Shown piece by piece: positions 13,730-25,423 of a stretch of DNA of 64,000 bases (the first letter of the stretch is position 1; every line of letters starts with the position of its first letter). The position numbers and the translations under genes are program-made. The DNA lies in the NCBI GenBank assembly GCA_013398615.1, contig VZSR01000520.1, positions 19,127,234 to 19,191,233 on the forward strand. The letters run 5' to 3'. The notes under the pieces were generated by a model that saw only the letters and a list, made by a program, of their open reading frames with translations, ran no database searches and was not told the origin of the DNA. The DNA is from Brachypodius melanocephalos. Its lineage: Eukaryota > Chordata > Aves > Passeriformes > Pycnonotidae.

Positions 13730-14362
13730 GTGGCGAGCGGTAGCGACATGATTGGCGGCGATGCTCATCCAGGAGGAGAGCAGATCTGACGGATTATGCA
13801 ACGGCAGTTAACGACGGAAATAAGCAGGCTGTCGCCGTGATGCGTTAGCTCCCCTCAGCCCCACGCTTTGCCGGAGCGTCTGTTTCCGACACCTCAAGGG
13901 GCAGAATCCCGGCTCCGGGAGCGGCGGCCCCGCGGTCCCGCTGCGCTCCCTCATGGGAACGGGCCCGGCACGGCGCAGCCCCGCGCGCGCGAGAGGGACC
14001 CAGGGGCCGCCGCCGGACCGCGCGCGGAGCCGGCGCGCACAAGCGGCGCAGCTCGCCCATTGGTCAGTGCCCAGCCGCGCAGCCCGCCCATTGGCCAGCC
14101 GGGCCGTCAGTCCCGCCCCGCGGGAGGGAGCGGTGCGGCGCGCGCCCCGCAACGGGAGCGATCCTGGAGGCGGCAGCGGCGGCCGCCGGGGCAGGGGGCG
14201 GCGGCGGCGGCGGCCGGGAATAGCGCGGGGCAGCTGCAGCCCTGCGGCCGCCTGGCAACCCCCCGGCATCCCCTCGGCATCCCCCTGGCACCCCCCCGGC
14301 ATCCCGTGCCCTCCTCGGCACCCCAAACAGCAGCAGGAGCATCGACGCCCGCTTCTCGCAAG
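13730..14362 (+). promoter_or_regulatory. FMN1: CpG-island promoter 1 of FMN1 (long isoform)
   Basis: An abrupt GC- and CpG-rich island in AT-rich surroundings, with no TATA box, which is typical of a broad CpG-island promoter. Inverted CCAAT boxes (ATTGG) occur at 13751-13755, 14059-14063 and 14090-14094. The last two sit in near-identical GCCCATTGG-x-CAG contexts 31 bp apart, as in NF-Y-driven promoters. A short (GGC) run lies at about 14198-14214. A splice donor at 14363 closes the island. Start sites are probably just downstream of the paired CCAAT boxes, about 14120-14200; that position is inferred. The island could fire in both directions, but no minus-strand gene was recognised. Confidence 0.75.
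14130..14362 (+). other. FMN1: Putative non-coding exon 1 of FMN1 (5' UTR)
   Basis: The right boundary is a good donor, CGCAAG followed by GTAATG, with GT at 14363-14364. The left boundary is a guess from the CCAAT boxes. The exon contains a (GGC)5 run and a GGCATCCCC-like array of about six imperfect units at 14251-14323. No start codon in it leads into the formin frame, so it is read as 5' UTR that joins the acceptor at 27541-27542 across a 13.2-kb intron. The GC-rich open frames crossing this island on both strands run past the donor and resemble no family, so they are not called as genes. Confidence 0.5.
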
Positions 14363-16600
14363 GTAATGTTCTTTCGTTCGCTTGCCCACCGCTCTTCCCA
14401 TCTGCTCGATTCCCCGCAGTGGCTCTGTCGCAATCGAGTGGATTACAAAATAAAACCACTAACTCAAGACTGCAGGGAAGGGATCTGTTTGGTCGTCATT
14501 AGCATCTCTTCTTCTCTCTGGCTGCTTATTTATAAATAGCTTCTGTAAGGAGTAACGAGATCACGAGAGCTGAAATATCTTAGTTTCTCTTGCGGTCCGA
14601 AGAAAGTCCGTAGATTTCCTCCCTCCCCCTTTCATGACAGCGCTATTAAAGTAAATTTAACTGGATTACTTCCCCCTGCTCCAAAAGGACTCTTAAAACT
14701 ATGCTCGATTTCTTCTAGTCTGGTGTGCGGGATAGGTGCAGTGAAGCGGGGAATGCAGATTGTTATAATTCTGTAGCATTTGATGTGTGCAAATAGCGTC
14801 GGGCAGGAGGGCAGATGAGTGGGAAACACGTGATTAATATTTACAGCGCTCAGACAATCTGTTACTCTGTGTTGTGAAGCTTATAGGGGTCACCATTGCA
14901 GATGAGGCTGATGAACTGTTATCCTGAGTTAGAATGCATTTGTATGCTGACATTTGCTAATGTCTTTTACATGTAGGAAAAAAGACAAATTCTGACATTC
15001 AGGAGAAATCCTTCTCTTGCTGCTTTGCGCGATCTTCTTTCTTCAGCTGCAATATTAAATCACATCATGATACAACAGACAGAGCTGGTCTGGGAACCGT
15101 ATATATTTAGTCCTTCCGGCTGTCCCACAGTCTTGTCTTGTGATACTTGTTTTCTCAAGTGTGTAGCAGGAATCATAATGAGTTCTTTTCTTGTAGCTTC
15201 ACAGAAAAGCAACCAATTTTTAAAAATTACTGAGAAATTACAGAGGAAAGAATTTTGAATACATTAATAATTTCAGGGGTTTTTTTACACCCATCCTTTG
15301 AATCATTCATGATGGCTTGATGATCATTTTACTTGTAGAAATATCTTGTGCAGGTGTTATTAAACTATTATGTACACATTTAAAGATATTCCTACGAGTA
15401 TATCAGTAGTATTCCTGGGAAGTTTAGGTAAATCACTTCCACATAATGTGAAACTTTCACCTTTCAGGTAGCTTGGACTGTGCTTGCAGGTGAATTGGCT
15501 TGTTTTGGTAAGTTTCAGCAGAAACAGTTCAGCAACTTTGGGTTAAATGGAGAGTGAAAGAAAGAAGAACTGCTTTTTTTTGTGTTACTATAGAAAAAGA
15601 AACTGTCAACGCATAACATCATTAAGTTAATTTGAAGGACTGTAGACAGTTGCAGTTTGGTGTGAAATCAAACATGTTTAGAGCAATGGAAATAAGTTTT
15701 CACTTGAGTTGAAACTATCTCACTAAAAGCCCAGTGGCATGGACATGCATGTTCCTGTGTGTTTTTTTAATAGGTGTATGTGTAAGGGGTACAGCTACAT
15801 GGGCATAGGTGACTTCATCATGTAGTAAGTAGTAAACAACAGGACAATGTTTCTCTAATACTTTGCATCTTGTGAAGATAAGATTGAGGCAGAGGCATGG
15901 GTAAAAGATTATCTCTGGAGAGATTATTTTACATAGACAAATATTTCCAGGAAACTGGAACTTTTCCTTTCAATTTCTGTTTTCAGATTTTCATATCTGT
16001 AAAGGGAAAGCTATAGGCAAATACCGAGTAGAAAACTGGGAAATGGCAGGGTTTCAAAATAAATGCCAAGGTAATGAAGGTCAACTTTATACTGACCTTT
16101 GTCAGGATATAAAAAGTGGTGAAGAGACAGTTCTACCTGGGATATGAAGAACTACTTGGCAGGAGGTGGAGATTGGGGGTTTTGTGTTCTTAGTGTTTTG
16201 TTGGGGGTTTGGGGGTTTTGTTTGTTTGTTTGTTTTTTGTTTGTTTGATTTTTGTGTTTGTTGTTTGGTTATTTTATGTTTAGCTAGGAGAAGACCTAGG
16301 GCCCTCACACTACCATTAAACAAGGTTATCCTTTCTGAAGCTTTGATCCTGCTTTAACTTTAAAATGTTTGAAAATGAAGCCAAAAGTCAAAAGCAGCTT
16401 TTGCAATTAAATCCAAATAATGCTTTCCAGACTGAACTGGGGTGAGTTTTTGATGCTTGTATCCCCAATTGTCTGTTCTGTTTGTGCTGTATATTGGGTT
16501 CTGCACCTTCCCAAGGAGGGGAAGAAGAAGTGCACAGTTTGTTTTCAGAGACTGTGTTCACTCCTCAGTATTCTGCTTCTGGACTGTGTTCATCTGAGGC
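14363..16600 (+). other. FMN1 intron 1, first part; G/T-rich tract at 16166-16275
   Basis: Intronic AT-rich DNA with no gene seen. The only clear structure is a G/T-rich low-complexity tract at about 16166-16275, built from GGGGTTTTG and repeated TTTG units. It makes overlapping low-complexity open frames (runs of F, G, V and L on one strand, K, T, P and Q on the other) that are not genes. Confidence 0.55.
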
Positions 16601-17140
16601 AGGACAGAGAACTCTTTGCTTTTAGTTAGTTTAGCTAGCTGAGGCAGAGAAGCTCCCTGGACTTTTTTTAAAATTTTTTCTTGGGACTGTTTAAACCTGT
16701 CCTGGACTGAAAAACCCAGAAGAGAATTGAGAGCTCACACCTGTGGCCACTGGGGCCTGGACCTCAGCATTTTCCAGCGCCGGAGGAATGGATAAGAGAC
16801 TGGGGGAGCCGAACTAACCCACGGCAAGGGCTCTTCTCAGTTTTGCCATCTCTCTTCAGAGCTGCAAGAGGTTTTATTGTTTCATTTTACTCATTTTTTG
16901 TGCTTGTGGGCACTTTGTTAAATAAAGAGTTTTTTCCACTTTTTCTCTGAGGAGATTTTCTCCGAGGGGATTTTCTCCTGGGCTGGTTGGGAGAGGGGCT
17001 GTTTGGGTTTGCTCCCCAGAAGGACCTTCTTCAGAGCTTTCCTCCCGAATTTGCCCTAAACCAGGACAAATACATTTTATTGGCACCCAATGTGGAGTGC
17101 CAATAAAAAATATTTGCCCAGTTTGCCCTAAACTAGGACA
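16600..17140 (+). mobile_element. Avian ERV LTR with a primer-binding-site relic, sense to FMN1
   Basis: A retroviral-type LTR in + orientation. A TGTCCTGG motif at 16698-16705 and CCAGGACA ending at 17068 form matching LTR-style inverted termini. An AATAAA signal is at 16921-16926. Directly after 17068, about 17081-17095, is a sequence close to the tRNA-Lys-type primer-binding site (TGGCACCCAATGTGG). A second copy of the LTR terminal sequence (TTTGCCCTAAACTAGGACA) then ends at 17140. The 5' boundary is uncertain: the element may start near 16500, or at 16698 with the preceding sequence belonging to an older copy. No gag, pol or env coding remains were seen. This is an inactive LTR relic inside intron 1. 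Confidence 0.65.
17078..17105 (+). repeat. Perfect 9-bp stem-loop at the primer-binding-site relic
   Basis: TATTGGCAC at 17078-17086 is perfectly complementary in inverted orientation to GTGCCAATA at 17097-17105, with a 10-base loop. The left arm coincides with the primer-binding-site-like motif of the ERV relic, and the right arm lies between that motif and the second LTR-end copy. Confidence 0.85.
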
Positions 17141-20100
17141 CAGACAGAGGTCAAGAGTAGGAAAAAAAAAAGCAAGAACAATCACAGAGGTCTTCATTAA
17201 GGCACAAGGTTTGGATGGCTTTTTGCTCCTACAGTATAGTATTTGAGAACTGAATGAATTCTATTCTTAAAAAACCCCAATTTTTCTATGCGCCTTTGTG
17301 TTGCTGTTTCCAAAAATTAGTTTGCATCCCTTTCTCTGCCCAGTCTTCCTGGAATCTGTCAGCTTTTAATTTTTCTTTAGTTATTTTGGCATGAAATAAC
17401 TTCTTCTTTTAGCTTGGATCTCATATGACTTTAAAAGATATATAATCTGAATGTATATTCCATTAGGTTTTAAGTATCAGGAGGAATACCAAAATGCAGG
17501 AAACTGGGCATCACAGAGTAATCAAATAGATATAACTCAATGGAATCTGAACTTTAACCAAGTGGAAATTGTTTCTACTCTTTCAGCATGTTTTATGTAT
17601 TTATACCTTATTCCTTGATGACAGCCTGTTTTTTTTAAGTTAACAATCAAGACACTGCTATAGTTTCTAGTTGTGACCATTAATGTTTATTTCCCCATAC
17701 TTAGAGATAGTGGGAGCAATAATAGTTTAATGACAAAGCTCAAGTTGGTTCTTGATTTTTTTTTTAAACCTGGTTTTATGTCTAATGGCCAGAGTAGTTC
17801 AAACCTCTGAGACAGTGGAGTCTATACAGCTTAGATCTGCCTGTAATGAGAAACCCAAGGGAAGGGTTCTTTTGCCATGATCGTTTAGTCTTATGCAATT
17901 TCATTGCATCTTTCTAGATTAATATTTGTAATTTTACTTGCCTGTAAGTGTTGCCAGACTAGAGATACAGTATGTATAGCTAAATATGCAGTATGTTTAT
18001 CTCAGCACTTCTGGCTGAGAAGTTGGAAAGAAAGCACACAAAATGCAACCAAGTCACTTACCCAAGTCTTACCCAAGTCGCTGTCTCCTAGTCAGGCAGG
18101 TACTACCATTTCTGCTTTTCAAGGAAGATTGAACCTCCAATCATTACTTTGGACATTCAGCTTTACTTTAAATCCAGTTCTACGGGGTGATAATGGAGGC
18201 TGATTATCTCCACGAGACCATATACATTTTGTTGAGTTGAGCCCTTAAAAAATTACAACAAACCTTTAAATTCTTAGTACTGAATTGCTTCTGTCCTCCA
18301 TTTAAAGTCATCAAGTCTTACAGATTAATTTAAATGGCACTACTGAAATCTTGAGGTAAAATGAGCATTTCTTATGTCAAGATTTAAGATGACATTTTTC
18401 TCAGTCATTCTCTTGATCCTGTGGTATTTTAAGCTTATTATATTGAAATATTGTGTTCTTCATGTTTTAACCTTATTGCTTCTTTTCCTGGTGAGGGTTG
18501 TATTGTTGCTTGAGTTTGAACTTCCATGGGGGATTTATGTAACTTGTTTAATCCTAAACTAATTTGGGTTTTATCATTATTTTAAAATATTTTTATTGGT
18601 AAAAATGCATTTTCTGTTGACACACTTGCTGAATTTTATAAAAATTCTGTGTTCAATCTTCCATGATACGGAGCAGACCAAGAGAATGACAATGACATGT
18701 AAGCAATTCCAGACTTTAAAAATGTTAATGAGATCCACTTGGGACTGATGAAACAGGCTAAATGTATATCTAAAACCCAGTGCTTACTTCTTTAACAGGT
18801 TTTGAAAACCTATAATCTCTCCTAGCAATTTGATTTATAATTTTTTGTTAGTTGTAGTCATTTGTTGAAACCATTTAGCTATGTATGAAATTTTGCTACT
18901 AGCAAAAAGTTGGAATGGAGAAAACAAAGGCGATCATAGCTCTCTGATCTAATACTTTCTTCTTTGAAATGTTAATATTATCATCCCAAGTCATTACACC
19001 CCATTTTATCTTGTACAGTCAAGGTTTTCAAAACTTGAATTATTGCTAGAATTTTTGAAACAACCCAACATTCCTTAAGGCTAAAGTAATTTCAAGACCA
19101 CTAAAATTTTTGAAGGGAGAAAAGTTTAAAGTATTACTGAGTTTATTCTCAACCATTGCATAATTTTTGAAAAAAACACGCATAATTAAAAATAGGTTTG
19201 TTAACTTGTCAAATACATTATTTTACAAAATTGTTCTTGATTCTTATGAATTTAATGTGGGATAGAGTCTTTGACCTTTCATTACAGAAAGATGTATTCA
19301 AAACCTGCTGTATTTTGTGAAGGAGTCCTTCTATAGGTAAAAAATATTCTTATGGGAGGGGTTTTAATTGCTGTTACTATTCTTTAAATTCAATTTCTCT
19401 CTTGTTATCACCACTAAAGCTTCCTTATGATTTGCACCTCCTTTTCTGACTAGTCCAAACTTTTTGCAGCTGTATTTTCATCTTTTGCTCATGAAATAGC
19501 TCAAACATTTGCTGCAATGTGACCTTTTAGATTCTTTCTTTGCTTTCCCTAAATATCGTATTGGGTTTAAAGTTAAGAATATATGGCCAGATACATCCCT
19601 GAAAGTGATGTTTGGTGAAAGACCTCTGATCTGAAAGGCTGTATACTAAATGCCTCATGTAAATATCAGCATGACACTAACAAACATGGGCGTTCAATAA
19701 TTAAATAAATAAATACATACTTTCTTGGTTGGGGGGAAATTAAAGATGGTATTGATACAATACAAAATAAGATGCAGCTCTTGCTGAAGAGTTGGCTACT
19801 TGAACAAGCAAAATTAAAACTTTTGGACAAATATTAACAAGAAGATGATCCTTTTATTTAGAAAATACTTATTTAATTCATGTTGTTTACCTGTAGAAAT
19901 ATCCTATATTTGCTGCCAGAAGTGGAAACAAGTTACTGTGTATCCCGTAAAACTTACCCATTGATAAAGTATTGAGAAAAAAAAATTTATTGTAAGGGGT
20001 ATTATCTATCTGGCTTAAAACTGGAAAAAGTCATGTGGGTAGTTTTTGACCCTAGTCTGACATGTACAAATATGATGTTGCAAGTTTGCATCTTTTTGTT

Positions 20101-20689
20101 CACTGTAAATGTAATTTTTTTATCCTACTTGTCCTGATAATACAGTATTTTTCTGCTGAAATATGTAAGAAAAAGATTACATTTTAGATAATGTGAATAG
20201 TTTGTTTGTAGTAGCTTTTCTGGTCTAGTATGGCTTTTTGTTTGTTTGTTTCTTTGTTGCTTGAAGATCAGCTGACTATTAATAAGTGCAGATTTTCAAT
20301 AAGACATCTGTGACCTGAGGCAAAAAATCTTTTCCTCTTGCCTCTAATTACTTTTTACATCACTATATGAGTTCAGCTGAATATTAGCCACTATCCTCTG
20401 TACACATACCAAGGAGTAGTTTTCTATTTTAAGTTACAAGATTTCATTGTGATTGTTCATCTTAGGTACAAAGGATATAGGGGAGTGTTAGGGATGTAGG
20501 GATGTTGTAGGGGAGAGTTATTTGTCTGAATGAGATATATGTATTATTACATTGATGTAAAATTAGTAAAGCACAGTATTCCATGTGATTGTTGTTGAGG
20601 AATGAACCCTGTCTTTATTTTTAAATAGATAAAATAATTATAACATTTATTTTAATGTCCGGATTTGGCAAAATACTCTTTTCACAGAC
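17141..20689 (+). other. FMN1 intron 1, AT-rich, no gene seen
   Basis: No supported coding sequence, RNA gene or recognisable transposon. Only short homopolymer and TTTG-type microsatellite runs were noted, for example near 20237-20252. Confidence 0.55.
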
Positions 20690-20817
20690 TTTTCTGAAGT
20701 ATAACAGACCCACAATGATGATCGAGTCCAACTCTTAAGTGAATGGCACATACAGGGATAGAACCCACAACTTTGTCATTATTAGCACCATGCTCTAACC
20801 AGCTGAGCTAATTACAG
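20690..20817 (-). mobile_element. tRNA-Ile-derived SINE with CR1-like tail (antisense)
   Basis: Read on the minus strand, 20817 to 20744 has the layout of a tRNA-Ile gene. It has an A-box-like TAGCTCAGCTGG, GTTAGAGCATGGTGCTAATAA spanning the D and anticodon arms with an AAT-type anticodon context, a degraded B box GGTTCTATCC, and a TGCCA-like 3' end. It is followed without a break by about 50 bases resembling a CR1 3' end (GAGTTGGACTCGATCATC then GTGGGTC). This head-plus-tail design matches the tRNA-Ile/CR1 SINE known from songbirds (TguSINE1-like, named from memory). The acceptor stem is not preserved and the tail lacks the terminal CR1 repeats, so this is an old, truncated SINE and not a functional tRNA. 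Confidence 0.8.
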
Positions 20818-23800
20818 GTTTTCTTACCATCAAAGAGAGTTTGGGGTAATGTTTGTTTGCTTGTTTATAAGCATCTTTTGCATCCTTTTGAATCAAAATT
20901 TGAGCTTCTACATATGGTGAGAGTATGAGGAATGTTTTTAAGGGTACCTACCTTTCAGTTTGCCTCTTCAGCAGTCAGAAAACTCTGTTCTAGTCAAAAA
21001 AACCTAGAAGCAAGATGATTGGCTCATCTGCTCTCTTGGTTCTTTCCATGCCAAATGCCTAAGAGCAAGGTGGAGAGTGTAAAAACCTGACTGAAGTGCA
21101 GAAAGAATTTGTTTGTTTAAATGCTGTACTTCTTGAAATAGTCTGTTTCAAACAGGCTGTTACTGTGTTGTTATTTCTTTGGGATATGTGTACAGATTGC
21201 CTTTGCTAATTCTCTGCTTTAATGTCTGCTGGTTTGCTACTTAATGTACTTCCTACATTAAAGACTTTCATATTTGTAATACCCATTGCAGACTTATTTA
21301 TTAGTAACCTCTTAAACAGTCAGATGGGTGAGTTTGTGATGGAAATCTCATTTGGTAACTAATTCTTGCAAATTAGTCACCTTTGACAAACAGATTTTGG
21401 ATGTTTTTGTGGTATGGTTGATTCTAACAACAGTTTCATGAGGACATGTTGTGTGACAACTTTTATTTTTTTTTAACTTGCTAATGCAATTGTGCCAGAG
21501 AAAGATAGATATTGCTTTGCTAAACTGAAGTAGGCTACAGAGGGATGAGAACTTTCATGTCAGACTCTTTTCGGGAACATTTTTTGGAGACCTGGTGGTG
21601 CAAATAATACATAATATACATAAATATACATAAAATATACATAAAACATAATGTACTTTTTTGTGTAAATGGTGAGTATTAGTTCTAAACCCCAAAGTAT
21701 CACCACTGCCTTTTTCCATCTTCTACACTAAGAAGATAATATGCATATTTGCAGCTATGTCAAATGACACAGTGATCTACAAAGGACCAGAACAAGAATG
21801 GGACACTTTGGCTACTGAGAATGTATTTGTTCCTAGTGAGGCATCATCCTATTATTCAGTCCAGCCAGAAACTTTTAAGCCCTGTTTTAATTAAATTTAC
21901 ATGTCTTGTGTAAATTATCTTTTTGTTAAATTATGTTTTTGTTTTCAAGAAGTTTAGATTTCCTCGTCTTCAGATCACAAGGATGATATATTCAGAGATC
22001 TGGGTTTCAGATTTTTTGTTCCATAGACTCTGTCCTGGATTTCTTGGTTTTCAGTGCTGCATTAGATTGAACAGAATGACACAGCCAAAGATTGTATTTA
22101 TGGTTGAAAATTGGTTTTGCTATACAAAGCTCTGCATTGTGGATTAACTTAATGATTTTCCACCCTATGCTTTGGGTTATTTCTCTGTTTCATGTGAATT
22201 TTTTGGCAAGACTCTAATTTGCTTTAATACTTCCCTTGTACTGTTGAATGAGATCTGAAATTTAATAAAGCAGCTTCCTGTCTGGCATAGACTCTGTTTT
22301 GGATTCCTTAATGCTCTCTTTGCTGGTGTAATTCAGTACTTGTGAAGTTGAGAAGAGCAGTATTTTAAACTGCTATTGCTAACAATATGCAGTATCGTTT
22401 GAACAATTATACGAATAATTAAATATTCTAAATTTGGTTGGTATTTTTGTGTGTGATGTTTGGTTTGGGATTTTTTCTCGTTGGTTTTGCCACAATCTAA
22501 TAAACACCATGTAGACTTGGAGTTGGAAAGTTCTCTATGGAATTCTTTTATTTATGTCAAAGCTGCTGGAAGGAGCTGTAATATTTTGTCTTCATGGAGA
22601 GATTATAACCTTTATCTTTCTAATGACATTATTTGTAAGTCCAATAAAATTTGAAAGAACCTCAGAGAAACTTGAGAGTTTAGGCAAGAGAAGAAAATGA
22701 TATTTGTCTCTATCAAACCAGTTGTTTTCAGTAAACAAATATTATGGTAATTTAATTTCATAGTCTTTGAGCTTGTGATGTGAAGCCTTGGTCTGTTCAT
22801 ATTTTTGCTACCTTTCCTCTACCATGCTTTTCCTGTTGCGCTGTATTAATTAGCTACATAGCTCAGGAAGTTAGTCACAGTGTGCTCAGAAGCAAGTTGT
22901 CACCTAGTAACAATCAGATATTAGGGAGAGCTGGGAAAGCAGGGAATTTCAATTCTGCCTTACTTGAGTATCAGAGAAAGGAGGAAGACCATCTGTCATG
23001 CTAAGAGCTGATTGCTAGAGAAAAGGAACTATAGGAATGGAGTCCTGGATTTTTAAGGGCACATTTTGAACAGCATAATGAATGGATATGTTTGCATTAG
23101 ACTTTGAAGACCACTGTGACATTTTTTGTTGTTGTTAAACTTAAAGAAAATCCATCAGCAGAGCAGGTTTGCTTCTCAGCTGCTTATTTAACGATTTCAG
23201 CTATTCCTTTCAATTATTAGCTTTCACTAAGTAGATTTTTTTTCCTTGGAGCAGTACTTCTCACAACCCGAATCCCACTGCTCTGCCACTATGCTTTGGA
23301 AAGTTGTGTAAGAGAAACTTAGCAATGATGCTGAATGTTGTTTTCATTGCTCTGTGTTATATGTTCTATAGCTAAAATTTTAAGTTTTCTTGGAATAATG
23401 GGCATTCTGCTTAATTTGCATGCTTTGCCTGAATATGACTTTATTTTACAATATTTTGTACCTTGTAGTAAGGTTTGCAATGGAAGTAGTTTTATAAACA
23501 GATTGCAAAGAGAACAAAAAAGTTGGGGATGAGTGTTGTAATAACATTTCAAAGTCCTTTACCAGTTTCTTTCCTTGACGTAATTCTCCTGATAGTTTCT
23601 TATAGTACTTCTGCTTATAGATCAGGGAGTTCACTTCTTTCTTTGTTTTCTGATGGAAGATTATAAAAAACATAGACTAAAAAGAAAATGAAGTTAAAAT
23701 ATTTCCTTGGCCATAAATATATCTACTAGTAGAAATAAGCTTCAAAATACCAGTAAACAGTGCCATGCATGGTATCACATTATCTTTTAAATCATTGAAA

Positions 23801-24335
23801 GTTTTGATACAGAATATGTCATTGGCCTGATAGTAAGAGTGTCCTTTCTGTTTTGCTCTTGCTACTATTACTGGGGGTTTTTTCTAATAACTGACATTTA
23901 GTATTTAATTTCAAAGTCGTGTAACATTTTTCATTGCATATAGGTGAGTTACAGTCTACTCACAGTGACTGCATTTTCATGTGTCAATGTGTGTGTACTG
24001 TTGTTTTATTTGGTAACTAAGAGGATAACTAATAGGATATAGCCTTTATACTAGGTTCGAACTGGCATAAGTTTGTTTTTCACACATAATACCACTTTAA
24101 AAAAAAAAGTTCAATAGCTTTGCCTATTTCTAAGTGAAAAAGGGCTTTTAATTTTAATCATTTTTGCAATAGGGTTCAAGGAGAGCTGTAGGTCTCATTT
24201 CAGTAATGTAATGATTCACAACTCAGATTAGATTGGGGCAGCTGCTTGGTTTTTGGGAGGGGCAGAGCTCCGCAAATCTGTGCAGGCAAGACGAGGGCTA
24301 GCTAGTTCTCTTATATACATGTGTCATCCTTTGTC
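20818..24335 (+). other. FMN1 intron 1, AT-rich, no gene seen
   Basis: No gene or clear transposon. Short open frames on both strands, for example around 22460-23000 and 23319-23673, have no recognisable family and are considered random. Confidence 0.5.
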
Positions 24336-24508
24336 ACAAAAAAACCCCCAAAATAAAAACAAAAACAAAAATAAAAACAACAACAACAACAAAAAAACAA
24401 ACACCCCCCCCCAAAAAAAAAAAACCCAAAAAACCCCACACCCAACCAAAAAAACCCCAAAAAACCAAAAAAACCAAACAAAAAAAACCCAACCCAAACC
24501 CAACCCAT
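24336..24508. repeat. A/C-rich low-complexity tract
   Basis: About 170 bases contain almost no G on the + strand. They are A-runs interrupted by C-runs of two to eight, including (CAA)n, a C8 run, and AACCC-like units at the right end. On the minus strand this is a G/T tract similar in style to the one at 16166-16275. Open frames through it encode only K/N/T/P/Q or F/G/W/L runs and are artefacts. Confidence 0.9.
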
Positions 24509-25423
24509 GCATGCTACCAAAAGTAATGTGCTCTGTAGAATAGGGCTGACTTGAACCTGGTGATATCATAGATGTCATTTGAGGATACTAAATTTGATTG
24601 TAATGTCTGGGTCTATAGCTACTGGGTCTATAGTTTCCATGATGCTGTTTCCTAAGGGGTGTTCACTACTGCTTGACTGAAGAATGAGTAGGGTTAAGAC
24701 AGCTTCTAATATTTCTGAATGCAGAACCACTCATGACTGCATCTGCTGGTGGCACACACACCCTGTGCCTGCATCACTCTATGCTAGAAGAGAAGCAGGT
24801 GTGCACAAGCTGGAGACAAGGAAGACTAGTGAGGCAAGAGGTGAGGCTGCTCTTTTAGATTGTCCTCAGCCTTGCCTGTATCTCAAACTCCAGACTCACA
24901 AGATACACTAAAGCAAGAATAAAAGAGGAAACAGAATGGCGTGTTTTTCTCAGAAGCTCTTTCAGGTCTATGAAACAACAAGCCAGTCTTCAACAAAAGT
25001 AGTGATTAAAGGTTTTGCACCTTTCCTATCACTTCCTATACTTGAGCAGTATTCTGAATCATGCCACACAACTGTTAACTGCTGGTGAACAGAATTAAGA
25101 AGCTCATATGGCTCTAATGGAACATTGTTCTTACTGTAGTCTCTCTCCTGAGGATATCTCCTCTGTCTTCGAGGATTATGTGTATATTTTAAGAATTTTG
25201 CTGGCATGAAGAATGATATTACTCAAAGTAAATGGAAAGAAATGTTTAAATAACATTATAAACAGATGCAATTAAATCACTGCAATAAATTACTGCTTGT
25301 TGATAAGATATTTTGCTTGATTCTTACAGTTGGGCTTCACTAATTACTTATAATAAGTTATGGGCATCATTATATAATGATGTCTAACTCTGCATAATAA
25401 AAATTGGCACAAAACTGTATTTT
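24509..25423 (+). other. FMN1 intron 1, no gene seen
   Basis: Unremarkable intronic sequence between the A/C-rich tract and the CR1 element. Short open frames only. Confidence 0.5.

Noticed and set aside
13808..14539. Long open frames (up to 223 codons) on both strands in CpG island 1
   Set aside because: GC-rich DNA lacks stop codons by composition. The frames cross the clear splice donor at 14363, and their A/R/P/G-rich products resemble no protein family.
20744..20817. Functional tRNA-Ile gene on the minus strand
   Set aside because: The acceptor stem does not pair, the B box is degraded and a CR1-like tail is fused, so it is a SINE head.
24400..24508. Telomere-like CCCAA and CCCCAAAA words
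   Set aside because: They are irregular and lack the vertebrate TTAGGG/CCCTAA unit; simple low-complexity expansion explains them.
24253..24578. Open frames with K/N/T/P or F/G/W-rich products
   Set aside because: These are translations of the A/C-rich low-complexity tract.
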